From Scolanthus callimorphus (Eukaryota > Cnidaria > Anthozoa > Actiniaria > Edwardsiidae), in NCBI GenBank assembly GCA_033964015.1, contig CM066919.1, positions 15,169,646 through 15,233,645 of the forward strand: a stretch of DNA of 64,000 nucleotides, read 5' to 3'. The position numbers were made by a program, and so were the translations under genes. This document shows positions 29,801 through 39,112 of this stretch, piece by piece; position 1 is the stretch's first letter; each line of letters starts with the position of its first letter. The notes under the pieces were generated by a model. The model saw only the letters and a program-made list of their open reading frames with translations, made no database searches and was not told the origin of the DNA.

Positions 29801-31469
29801 TCGGCCCTACCCTCGCCTCGATTCCCGTCTCCTCTCCAACACCCTACGATTAAAAGCCACGTCACACATCTGACGTTTTTTGTTTGTTTTGGGCTTATTT
29901 CCCTCTTCTTATAGCTTAATTGGCAACCAGGAATTGAGAGCCTTTTCATCAATCTTGACTGCTATTTTGTTTTCAGTGCTTGAATCGTTTTGTACCGCCT
30001 GCTCCATCTTGCACCTTTCTTGCTCTATCTTACTTCTTTGATAGTCTCCTTTTGCAGCCGTAGCGGTCTCTGTCACGCTAGCGCTCGAAGCCCACTAACT
30101 GCTTGGGGTGAAATGACTCGAGCCGCTAGAGCTCTGGTTTTATAGAGTGCGAGAACAATAGGGTACAGAAATAGACAATAAGGTCACCAACCAGAGGGCA
30201 AGGTTGGTAAGCTAGGCCATGCAATCAATCGTAAAAAGGGTCAGGGAGGAGAGGGAGGGTATCTCCCTTGCTTGAAAAATGGGAAGGGGAGGTATCTTCC
30301 TTATGACATTTCAATGATGTCGCATCATTCGGACCTTTGATCCCCACTGAAAAATTAGCTCATTATTTATTTCCACTCAGAAATGAGTATTCCCCACAAA
30401 AGGGGATAATTTCGGTGCGCCCTTTACTACTGAGACGAAATTTCCAGCTTTAATTAAGAGTACAAAAATCTACTTCAAGAGTCTATATAAAAGTTCCTTT
30501 TTTCAAAGCACATTTATAAATTACTGTTTTCTAAAAATCCATTTGAGAACTAATGAGACATTTTTTTGGCGTTTCACATAAGTTACTTATACTTAGACCC
30601 CGTCCACACTACTCCGTCGACACTACAACGCCGAAAACGATCACCGAAAACGGATCGATCCGAAAACGCTCTCCAGAGTGGAGCGATTTGAAAACGGAGC
30701 TGTTTGAAAACGATGTTTTCTAGTGTGGACGGGTGAAAACGATGCTATGTGAAAACGATGACGTCACCGCAGCAAACCCGACCAATTTCGCGGGCCGGCA
30801 GATCGAAATGCGCAGGCGTTGAGATTGTTTGAGCATTCCCACTGAATGCATAAGAGCGTTTTCGTACGGATACGCGTTGTAGTGTGGACGGGCGAAAACG
30901 ATATGAAAACGATAAGTGTGGACGCAAGTCTTTTTGAAAACGGAGCAAAAAGTATCCGTTTTCGTTTGAAAACGGCTCTAGTGTGGACGGGGTAGTATAC
31001 TCTCAACCTTGGTTGTTTCAATCATGTACTAATTTGCATTTCAGTTTTATGTATATCTAATATAGAATGATTACAAAGTAACACATTGAAAAATAAAAAG
31101 CCACAGAAAGAGTACAATGTAATGATCAACTGGAATAAAACTTTTGTAAAAGTCACGAATACACAGCTTTGGCCTGAGTATGGCTGATATAATTATGCAT
31201 CGGAATCAGCATAATGACTGTAAACAACCGAGTAAGCCAATATATCATACACGTATGCACCAGCCAAAACTCTGGCACCACACAGTAGTAACATACAAAT
31301 TTATAGTAAAGAAGTTAAGTGTTAATCTCACCATAGCAAAGCCGGACATTAGTGCTGATGTTCTACTAGACGCCTTCAGTTTGCCTCGCGTCAGAAAAAG
31401 TCGCCTCCAAGACAAGCTATCCGCCTGTAAATTAGATGCATTCTCGGGATCTGATGATAGTTTAAACAT
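23861..31469 (-). CDS. Orai: Orai calcium release-activated calcium channel, copy A
   Basis: Four-pass plasma-membrane subunit of the store-operated (CRAC) Ca2+ channel, opened by ER STIM. Two coding exons: 31332-31469 and 23861-24373, joined phase 0 as SGFAM|IAMVEIQ; 216 residues. [20 protein letters not shown] is the conserved N-terminal helix leading to TM1. Glu51 (MVEIQ) equals the pore Glu106 of human ORAI1, Arg36 equals Arg91 and Glu135 (FLGEIGIL) lies in TM3. TM1 is about residues 34-53, TM2 59-90, TM3 115-144, TM4 149-177. The C-terminal [17 protein letters not shown] is the predicted STIM-contact helix. The TM3-TM4 loop is short compared with ORAI1. It differs from copy B at only two residues. 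The upstream region beyond ~31552 is unrelated to copy B, so its promoter is different. Confidence 0.94.
24885..24935. repeat. AAT/ATG trinucleotide microsatellite
   Basis: A run of ATAATAATG and GATGATGAT units turning into AATAATAATAAT, about 45 bp, close to the left inverted repeat of the composite block. Confidence 0.85.
25127..27420 (+). pseudogene. R2/NeSL-type LINE reverse transcriptase and endonuclease, decayed
   Basis: Non-LTR retrotransposon protein split by frameshifts and stops (pieces 25127-25465, 25326-25874, 25807-26115, 26270-26764, 26774-27124, then to 27420). Order seen: [20 protein letters not shown] (RT start); RPI-like [29 protein letters not shown] (first Asp motif, normally DYKKAYD); [11 protein letters not shown] (LQGDSLSP motif); LFIDDLKVY near 25879 (F/YxDD catalytic box). 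The C-terminus has [16 protein letters not shown] (zinc-knuckle with the first Cys lost), [22 protein letters not shown] and LRKYQQL, then [10 protein letters not shown], the order of the restriction-enzyme-like endonuclease end of R2/NeSL-clade elements. At least three frameshifts plus stops near 26765 and 27124 show it is inactive. Clade assignment is from remembered motif order. Confidence 0.8.
27447..28493. mobile_element. ~1.05-kb MITE nested in the composite block
   Basis: TAGTATATACTACACGGGAA near 27451 is inverted as TTCCCGTGTAGTATATACTA ending near 28498. It begins about 30 bp after the RT stop. There is no transposase; 27978-28208 (-) is open but unrecognised. Confidence 0.85.
28488..28620. 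repeat. Foldback with TATACTAAA...GTTAAATATAC ends
   Basis: GTGAATAGTGGCGAATAGTC pairs with GACTATTCGCCACTATTCAC across a CCTCGACCTCCGGTCTCG loop, with AACAATTATT / AATAATTGTT outside. It resembles 8170-8300 and directly abuts the ~1.05-kb MITE. Confidence 0.75.
28863..29952 (-). pseudogene. Unrecognised minus-strand frames inside the composite block
   Basis: Two open stretches, 29497-29952 and 28863-29117, face the plus-strand RT. The first contains [12 protein letters not shown] and [20 protein letters not shown]; the second contains [20 protein letters not shown] followed by EKLLASPPT. The second resembles spacer segments seen next to reverse transcriptases in other mobile-element proteins, but I cannot name a domain. 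They are interrupted by stops, so whatever they were is broken. Confidence 0.4.
30597..30993. mobile_element. 397-bp MITE with ACCCCGTCCACACTA ends
   Basis: ACCCCGTCCACACTA at the left and TAGTGTGGACGGGGT at the right. The interior repeats GAAAACGAT/GAAAACGGA many times and has two further TAGTGTGGACGGG motifs (near 30720 and 30880), typical subterminal repetition. It lies in the Orai-A intron and is absent from the Orai-B intron. Confidence 0.9.
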
Positions 31470-31551
31470 CCTAGACAGCTGAATAGATTATTATCCGGCA
31501 AACGAAGGGGGGATTCCTATAGCTCAAGGTTTCTCTCGGTGAGAAGGGAAT

Positions 31552-32024
31552 GCCAAGTGAATACACTGATCAAACCTACAATCAAACCATACATAAGCAA
31601 GACAAGCAATATCGTTAATTTAGTGGGATTCTCACAACCTGCCAAGAAAACGTCAAAATTTCAGATATGTTGAAGTCATAAAGGGTTCTCTGCGCATTAT
31701 ATCTGTCATAATATACATAAGAAAAGTTTCACCTGTTTCATAATTTTGTTATGTATAGTTGGTAATTGGTATATAAAATAGGATCGCTAGTTTTACTAGT
31801 CGTTTGTTGTAAAAAATGTAATACATGCAAAGATGACGTCATTAGCGAGTCATGAACAAAAAACTACGACACGTGTCTGGCGCAGTCGTTTCACTCGCCC
31901 TATTTTTCGCTTGTTTCCAGGCATCTCTGCCCTGAAAACTTCACGGCATGAGATGGAACGACACTTGCTACGCGAGCTGCTGCTGTTGGTCGTTACACGC
32001 TAAAGACAACTGAAAAAAACATAG
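31552..32024. other. Upstream flank of Orai-A
   Basis: Homology with Orai-B ends near 31552. From about 31640 to 31880 the flank is the interspersed repeat shared with 20820-21060, including GATGACGTCAT. No sequence like the Orai-B/KDM2 promoter interval is present, so Orai-A must use a different promoter or be silent. Confidence 0.6.
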
Positions 32025-32391
32025 GTACGCAGAGCGTACGGGAAGCTATTTGCTGATGTTCTTCGGTACCTAGGACAGGACCGGCCGTCACAACCTTGCT
32101 CCCAGCATTCCCAGGAATGGGCTGATAATGAGAAAAAAGATAAGACTTGTTTAAATGGCGTCACCGGTTAAAGCGATGCGGTGTTAATTTTCATTTTGTT
32201 TTTGTTTTTATTCAAAGCAGGCGATAAATTTAGAAAATATTGTTCATATGCTCACTGGCAACTTTTAATTAAAGACTTTATTGTCTGAAGAGTGATCGAT
32301 TTGGAATAAAACATGCCTTTTTTAATCACGACGCGTCCGGCAAGAAAACACAAAAAACCTTGCCTTTGAGGAAAATGCAAAAAAAAAGCAT

Positions 32392-32464
32392 TGCCATCTC
32401 GGGATTCGATCCCCGGACCTCTAGCTTAAAGTGCCCAGAATCATACCACCAGGCCACTGAGTGG
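32392..32464 (-). pseudogene. tRNA-Pro-like sequence, decayed (second copy)
   Basis: Read on the minus strand: AGTGGCCTGGTGGTATGATT, then a broken anticodon arm, then GGTCCGGGGATCGAATCCCG. A and B boxes are recognisable; no acceptor stem forms. It is the counterpart of 3536-3606. Confidence 0.6.
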
Positions 32465-32725
32465 AAACGTTAGAGGAAAAATCCCCTGGGTCTCCGAGGA
32501 TGAGTCGTCCTCGGATTCGATATAAGACTTCGATCTCGGAACTCATTTCTTAGACTTGTTCTTTCTCATTTCTTAACTGTAATGTTTTTCCCCTTTCAGT
32601 TTCATCCATATTTGTCTATGTCTTGTGCTTTAATGGATAGTTCTTTGTCAATTTCGACCGGCGTTTGTTGTATTCCACGCTCGATTAATAACTGATCGAT
32701 CGTAATTCACTGACTAATGTATCAG

Positions 32726-33605
32726 TCAATTCCAGCGGTGACCATCCCCCCCCCCCCCCGGACACCGTGGGGCATTTGCACACCACTGCCTTCGCTGGGG
32801 TGGGGAATTTTGAAAATTTTGCTGGCCCCGTGGTCAGGAATTGTTTTTCCCCGGGGGAGGGGGGTGGGTAATTTTGGTTTTCTCATCTCAAGCGCGTCGG
32901 GTTTTGCGAACTACAACACCAGTTATAATAACTATCGATTGGCAGTTACAATGTCCCAGTTACAGAAAATAACGCCACAAAATATAATGCAGAGCATGGC
33001 CCGTATACACCACGTTTGGGGAAGACACATTTGCACATTTCGCAGTTAACGTCTTCTATAGAGAAGAAACAGATTTCGCAATTTCGTCTCAGTGGAAAAC
33101 ATAAAAATGAGTTGACACTATAAACAGAGTTCCAATTTCGCAAAAATTCAAGTAACATAACTGCGAATAGGTAAATTTCGCATTGAGAGATTCCGGACAA
33201 TTTGCAGCCAAATGGCCACGACAACCGCGAATGCCCTAGGAATGTCTACCGATATTGTACTAATACCTTAGTTTCACTTCTTTATTTATATTTTGAGAAC
33301 TCGGTCAAAGACGAGAAAACTAAAGTACATTTAAAAACGAATTATATATGCTCGACAGTATAAATGGAGTTGAAGTTTTTGTTTTGAAGCTTTGTCACGC
33401 AGAGTCGATGGAATCTTACCATCTTTTTCTCGTCCCGGGGGTGGGGCATTTTTCCGCTTTTTGTGTTCCCCGCCGTGGGGTATTTTGCATTTTTGCTAGC
33501 CCGGGGGCGGGGAATTTTCAGTTTTATTATTAGAAATGACCAAAATCCCGGGGGTTGCCCGGGGGGGGGGGGGGGGGGGGGGGGCATGGTCACCGCTGGA
33601 ATTGA
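32726..33605. mobile_element. 880-bp MITE with perfect 20-bp ends
   Basis: TCAATTCCAGCGGTGACCAT at 32726 is exactly inverted at 33586-33605. Long C and G runs sit just inside each end, and interior modules CCCCGGGGGAGGGG... and CCCGGGGGTGGGGCATTTT are repeated. It splits R1 copy 2; copy 1 is uninterrupted at this point. Confidence 0.94.
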
Positions 33606-34105
33606 ATAAACTTGCAAACATCCACCTCGTAAATGAGGTGATCGGAACAAAGCAGCACGATTGAAAACATGCAGCACAAAACTGAGGAAAGGTTTCATTT
33701 TCAAGCACTCTGGCGTGATTTGATCTCTTGTAGCAATAAAATTTAAAAAAAACATATTGCGCATGCTCAGTAGCAACTTCAATATTGTCAACGTTTTAGT
33801 ATCTTAGCCATACTTATATACTTGTCGTAATGGAAATATCCTAAATAATACACGATGGTGGGCATGTATGACGTGATACCGCGAGAGCATGCTCAATTCA
33901 CATCACCTCCAAGAAGAAAATTCTCGTCCCACATGGACGACTGATTGGACTATGTGACCTATATATATGTTGGCAGAGGTCTGCCGCTTAGAAGGGAGAA
34001 GGGACAAGACACAGGATACCCAATGTCGAACAAGTGGCTGCCATGATGCTACAAGGGATGGGGTGGTGGGGAGATATACCGAGAGGGGAGGGTAAGTCAT
34101 GTCCG

Positions 34106-34856
34106 TAGCCAGGGGGAGGATGGTTTAGGGTTCAAAGGTCGTTGCATGGACCCGAAAGCAATGGTTTGGCGATCCCCCCTGTCAGTAGCAAAGTCATAAA
34201 AGTCAACTGGAAAGGGTCCATTCCAAATACACTGCAGCACGCACATGAAATAAGTGGGAGAGCACTAACAAGCAGGGAGGGGAGGGATGTTAGATACATT
34301 AACGGTGAACTTCATGGAGAACCATCTATTGAACCGGAAATTGATACATACATAGTCCGAGGGTGACGACTAAGAAGCTATTTTGCATACAGCAAATAGC
34401 TTCAAAAAGAACGAGGTCGAGAACCACACAGCCATAACCATCGTCCTACATTCGAAAACTAATATTTAACATTATTATATAGCTCGTGTTTATTCGATCA
34501 AAGCGCGCGCTCTGATTGGTTCTATCATGGTCACGTGGCGGGCTACAAATCCAATGTAGCCCGCGCGGGCTACAATTAAAAAATTGTTGCCCGCGCGGGC
34601 AACAATTCGACTTCGTCTCGGGAAACATCGAGATTCTCGGGAAAACAAAACTCGCTGTTTCCCTCGGAAGCAGTCATTAAGTGTATAATATTGACTCAGA
34701 GGCCATGAGGGCTTTTTCGCTACTAGTAGATTAGTAGCTCAACCAATCAATACGCAGCATTGACAATAGACTAAATAGATTGTGATTTGACTAAATAGAT
34801 TTAGGCACTGCCTAAAAGCGGAGCTCGCAGTGTGCTTTATATCTTTCATGGTGCCA
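34106..34856. other. Inter-Orai spacer with GC-rich hairpins
   Basis: No exon is seen. Near 34535-34605 are TGTAGCCCGCGCGGGCTACA and TTGTTGCCCGCGCGGGCAACAA, two neighbouring perfect palindromes. The open frame at 34142-34366 has no recognisable domain. Confidence 0.5.
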
Positions 34857-34902
34857 TCGCTGACGTCACATCACGTGACCACTTTGCTGGTTGTTCCAGA
34901 CA

Positions 34903-35107
34903 ATAGACCTCTTTCGCTTGGGCGTAATGTTGTCTCATTTCAGATCACGTGGCATTCCAATGAGTATTCTTTCTTGTTTTTCTGCTATGCACCGAAGGAT
35001 ATATGCCCATTTGGAAGCAACCCAAACAAAGAAAGATTATTCAAATCAATGCCACGTGATCTGAAATGGGCACAACATTATGCCCATTACGCGAAGTGGT
35101 CTATTTA
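34903..35107. mobile_element. 205-bp MITE with ATAGACC ends
   Basis: AATAGACCTCTTTCGC...TTTCAGATCACGTGGCATT pairs with AATGCCACGTGATCTGAAAT...GCGAAGTGGTCTATT. Inner arms match perfectly for about 20 bp (ATTTCAGATCACGTGGCATT). Confidence 0.88.
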
Positions 35108-35332
35108 GCCCGAGTTTTGTTCTCTTTTCTTCTCCCGATGACCTCACATCACGTGACCATGTTGCAGCACCCCCCTTGTAGCATAGACAAAATACCCCAA
35201 GTATGATTGTCTTGGCATGTTCTCTTGAAGAGAAACTGCCCTACCACTCCCAATTTCTGTATTATTTATTTTTTACTTGTTGTTGTCAGTGTATTGTCTG
35301 ACATGGCGAAGTTAATAAAATAAAATAAAGAA

Positions 35333-36090
35333 CCATGTTTTTCTATGTAATGTAGTTTATTCCATCCTATTGCAGTATAATACTGGATTACAGGAATACA
35401 CACTTAGAGACAAATACAAATAAATATATAACAATATACATTAATTCAATTTCAAATGGTGGCCGTACTTTACGGACACAAAGTTCTTGAATCTGTCCGT
35501 GTGGCAAAGTTGCGTTTTTGGGACTGATGCCTGCCTGAGACTGTATTGCTTAGAGGGCAAAATTAGTCTCCCTTAATTAGATTGTAAAGGGGTTTGGCCT
35601 TGTCCAACCTCGCCAAACACTTGGAACAAAGAGCTGACCTGCGATCTTCTAGGCTAATCAGACCTGTTGCTGAGAGGGCGAGCTCGTATGAGACGCCTGG
35701 CAAGATTATTCCGAGCGCGCGCTTTTGGACCTTCTCCAAGGCGTCGGAGAGGTAGCGAGGGAGGTTCGCAAATGCAGCGCATGCGTACTCGACAACAGAT
35801 CTGATCAGCGAGCAGTATACAGATACGAGGTCCTTAGTAGGGATACCGCTTCTTTTTAGCGCCCTTAAAGCGTAGAGACGCCTGTTAGCTTTCCTGATGA
35901 CGGCATCGCAGTGTACAACCCATGTGAGGTCCTCCGATATATGGACGCCAAGCAGCTTAAACGATTTTACACGACTCATGGCTGCGCCTCCGATGTTGAT
36001 GGGTTGCCACACACGGCTGTCGTACATCAGGAAGCTAACAGACATCTCTTTGCATTTGGCTGGGTTCAGGCGCATATTACAAGCGCACGC
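35333..36090 (-). mobile_element. 5'-truncated CR1/L2-like LINE
   Basis: The minus frame from about 36090 to a stop at 35563 encodes MRLNPAKCKEMSV, then GVHISEDLTWVVHCDAVIRK, NRRLYALRALKRSG, SVVEYACAAFANLPRYLSD and LEKVQKRALGIILPG. This is the conserved post-catalytic region of CR1/L2/jockey-like reverse transcriptases (thumb and C-terminal region). A ~230-bp 3' UTR follows. The catalytic YADD segment is missing because the copy is 5'-truncated. A separate plus-strand LINE tail ending TTAATAAAATAAAATAAAG (about 35235-35330) abuts it tail to tail. Confidence 0.88.
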
Positions 36091-36210
36091 GTATACCACA
36101 GGGTTCCCATGTGTACACGGACGGACGTATGTACGTACGGACGTCTCAAACATGGACAAACTTACAAAGGCCATAAGAGGAACTTAACAGCATTGTCACG
36201 TGCCTACAAG

Positions 36211-36727
36211 CACGTTTTACAAGTAGACAGTGTTAATTGTTAATTGTTGTAAAAAGGCCATCGTAAACCATTGTTGCTCTTCCAGGTGCACTCGTGCGTA
36301 ACGGCAACTATTTAAGTCACACGAACAACAGATCGTGGCCCAGTTTCGTTTGAAGTGAGCGACACGGTTTGGGGCAGGGTTAGGGTTGGGCTCGGGTACC
36401 GTTATCTATCTAGTATTTTAAGGCCCGCCCACCCACCCCTTACTCACATGCGCCCAGCTGTTTATCCAAGTAATAACATGAATGGTGTGCGCTGATTGGC
36501 TAATAAGAAGAAAACGTTGCCTCGCGAGTTGCAGAGACATGTCACACGCAGCAATTTTGCTCGCAACGTTGCGAAAAATAGAATCAAATCTACTTTTTCT
36601 GCAACTCGCGCGCATCGCAACATTTTGTTGCGTTGCCAGAGTAAGTCAGACGCGCAATATTCACTGCAATTCGAGTTGCAAGAAAAATAGCCTCGCGTGA
36701 CATGGCCTTATGGGCGATATGGCCCTG
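36211..36727. other. Spacer before duplication unit B
   Basis: No exon recognised. GCGAGTTGCAGAGACATGTC and GTTGCAAG/CTGCAACTCGCG-type short inverted motifs cluster at 36520-36680. The duplicated block starts at 36728. Confidence 0.35.
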
Positions 36728-36755
36728 TACCAGGAGTCAAGTACCTCAAGCAGAG
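36728..36755 (+). pseudogene. Agmatinase last-exon remnant
   Basis: TACCAGGAGTCAAGTACCTC followed by AAG is the 3' end of agmatinase exon 6 (PGVKYLK). At the position of the TAA stop (22235-22237) this copy reads CAG. No other agmatinase exon is nearby. It marks the breakpoint of the duplication. Confidence 0.85.
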
Positions 36756-36834
36756 GTTACCTCCACCTCAAGTTGAGGTACTATGTGGATTAAACTGGAC
36801 TACAGATGTGCAAGTTTATCTCATGAAGCCTGAT

Positions 36835-36941
36835 TTCCATATAGTCTTATCTGTCGTATCAGTCGACCGTGAAACAATAGAATAATTCTAATTTCCATTG
36901 TTTCACGGTTGACTGATACGACAGATAAGACTATATGGAAA
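36835..36941. repeat. 107-bp near-perfect hairpin
   Basis: TTTCCATATAGTCTTATCTG at 36835 pairs with CAGATAAGACTATATGGAAA ending at 36941. Arms are 45 bp with one mismatch (TCGACCG versus CGGTTGA) around a 17-bp loop. It is absent from unit A at the corresponding point near 22300. Confidence 0.93.
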
Positions 36942-37525
36942 CCAGACTTTGAGCACCCAAACTTTTTGAAAGTGAGTCCCATCCCTGGGATCATATCCTG
37001 ATATAACAACAATTTTGTAACAGTTTTTAGAAAAACATAATATTTATAGCAACCTCTATTACATTTATTAGGTATGTCACAGCATTCTATTGAAGGGAAG
37101 TTCTACTGCATCTTGAAAAGCAAATATTGCAAACTGTATTAAAAGCAAAAACTTTTACCAGAAATTGTTTACCAGAAAAAATAATATACAGTGAATAAAA
37201 AAAATTACAAACCCAAATAAATGCTGCTTCATGAACTTTGTAAGGAACTTAGATTAAATAGATTTATTGGAAAAGGTTCCCTATTTATGCCAAATTTAGG
37301 TACCTTTTATATGTTCAGCAAACATTACAAGTTTCACACCCTGTTGCCTCAGCTGCATGAAATGTTTCTGCGCACAGAATCAACAAAATAGTGAAACATA
37401 GAGAGCACTACCAATTAATATTAGTAATTATTTAATAATAATTACATTGTTATGCACTTAGTTCCTGGCAGATGCCCACAAAAAGGGTTGGGGGCCTCTT
37501 CTAATCTCTGCCCATATTATGCATA

Positions 37526-38869
37526 CAGTAGGGTGCCCAGTTCCGTGCCACTTCAACTTTAAATTACTCTATATTTTAGCTGTGACGCCATTTTACATGA
37601 TTTTTACTAGGAATAATCCAAATTTATCAATTGTTATAATCAACAAGGAACTGACTCCAACATTTAAAATTTTTCCGAGTTAAAGGCATATTTTTTAGAG
37701 CAACTCGCGTTACCAGTTCCGAGCCACCGCGTACCAGTTCCGTGCCACTTACAACTTTGCAATTTGCTTATGATTTAAGAATCATTTAAAGTAATAACTG
37801 AGACAAAACTCATATCCTTGCCTTCTGGTTGCTTTTTTATTCTATTACTGTAACAGAATTTTAACTTCACAATACGGCAGTTGAATTCTTTAAAATAAAC
37901 CATGTACGAGTTTTGCTTGTCTGTCGACAAAAATATCATTCAAACTTATGTCAATTTGTAAATAGTATCAAACGTCCCTTTATTGTAACATATAATTGCG
38001 CCAGAAATGATGTTTTGGCGAGAAAAAAGAGAATGTGGGATGCAATCTTTAGCAGAATCTCACACTTCCCTGGAAGAACACGCGTGAACGTAAAATACTG
38101 ACAGAAAGAAAAATAACTCAGTAACTCACTCTGGCATGGATCACTGGCATCCAACCCTTTTAAAATACTTTGTTTTTGTTTGGTAAAATAAGCTGCAATT
38201 GTTTTGAAATCCTGGCCTAAAAAATCCAGCCTCTCAATTATAATTTCGTAGTTTCTCGTAATTTTCATCGACGTCACGATTGAATAAAAGAGAGGGTTTA
38301 TATTTAAACAAATAACTGAGTTTCGTCTTAAAAACTATAATTGTCGCTTAATAAAATCAAACCTTATAAAGAAATCATGTCATTTAGAACTCACACAAAT
38401 ATACTCTTTCTGTGACCTCAAATTTGTGTAAACAGGAGAACTTGCGCGAGGTGGCACGGAACTGGTACCACTACTAAAAAATCGCACATAAAACTAAAAG
38501 CAACAGACGATTAAAACCACTGCATCAAGCGAGAAAAAATATCAGATAACGTAGCTTTGACTGTAGCAAAATTGGAGTATTTCGTACAAGATATGTGACT
38601 TTTACACTTTATTTTGAGACGAGGTCAGTTAACTGTGCAGTGAAAACTGCAAATTTTCGTAATGAGAACGAGACCTGCTTCTAAGTAATTGGGCTTTCTT
38701 AACAAACCGTTTGGTGAAACAGCCGTTATTTCGCTTTCTAAAAGTCATATAGTCACACTTTGTTTATGTATTCTTAGTTTGTTCAAATTCACAATACTCA
38801 TGGTGAAAAGAGAGATTACTTTTTATGTGGCACGGAACTGGTACTGGCACGGAACTGGGCAACCCACTG
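37526..38869. mobile_element. 1.34-kb Tc1/mariner-like non-autonomous element
   Basis: Left end CAGTAGGGTGCCCAGTTCCG, right end (inverted) CAGTGGGTTGCCCAGTTCCG, flanked by TA. The motif CAGTTCCGTGCCAC recurs inside near both ends (37715-37745, 38450-38470, 38830). Unit A reads ATTATGCATACCCCTGAGG without interruption (twice, near 23003 and 23636), giving the empty site. The longest frames (37913, 37951) are short and unrecognised. Confidence 0.93.
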
Positions 38870-39112
38870 TACCCCTGGGGGGGGGGAATACTTTATACAT
38901 ACCCCAGGAGAAACCTCATACCCCAATGGGATAAATGAACATAAACATGATGGTGGGTTCGGAAAAACTAAATTCAAATAAACAATTAGGGTTTAGTTTT
39001 CCTGATGTTTGAACCCCTAAAATACCTGGCTCATATTTTTTACCTGGTTGATAGTTTTTACCTACGTTGATATATTTTTCTGCTTGAGTATCCCCCCTAT
39101 GCCCTGATCCTA

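Larger units (their letters stand above)
24480..30440. mobile_element. Composite transposon block inside the Orai-A intron
   Basis: Long imperfect inverted repeats bound the block: about 24600-24845 and 30095-30345, sharing GAGGTCCGAATAA/GGTCCGAATGA, ACCCTATTGTTCTC, TCTATAAAACTAGAGCTCTA and GGCTCGAGTCATTTCA. Inside are a plus-strand reverse transcriptase remnant, a nested ~1.05-kb MITE, a foldback, and minus-strand open frames. The Orai-B intron lacks all of it and joins sequence homologous to about 24450 and 30995, so the block entered after the duplication. Confidence 0.75.
22205..31552 (-). repeat. Segmental duplication, unit A (agmatinase tail + Orai)
   Basis: Homologous to 36728-41800. 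Homology starts inside the last agmatinase exon (TACCAGGAGTCAAGTACCTC), runs through the downstream region, Orai exon 2, both ends of the Orai intron and exon 1, and stops shortly upstream of the Orai start codon (AGGTTTCTCTCGGTGAGAAG). Unit A is enlarged by a ~6-kb composite transposon in the intron. Confidence 0.88.
32025..34105 (-). repeat. Interspersed repeat R1, copy 2 (inverted)
   Basis: Reverse complement of 2465-4330, from CATAGGTACGCAGAGCGTAC through the tRNA-like segment at 32392-32464 to GGGGAGATATACCGAGAGGG. It is interrupted by the 880-bp MITE at 32726-33605, with the empty site near 3282 in copy 1. The two copies are about 28 kb apart in opposite orientation. Confidence 0.8.
34857..36210 (+). 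repeat. Repeat R2, copy 2, split by insertions
   Basis: Same orientation as 4916-5350. It is interrupted by a MITE (34903-35107), a LINE tail (about 35235-35330) and a minus-strand LINE (35333-36090), then resumes at TATACCACAGGGTTCCCATG. Confidence 0.75.

Noticed and set aside
32717..33049. 110-codon Pro/Gly-rich frame
   Set aside because: It falls inside the TCAATTCCAGCGG MITE and reads its C-runs.
36697..36885. 62-codon frame containing VPGVKYLK as a gene
   Set aside because: Only the agmatinase exon-6 scrap is recognisable; the rest is downstream sequence and the hairpin insertion.
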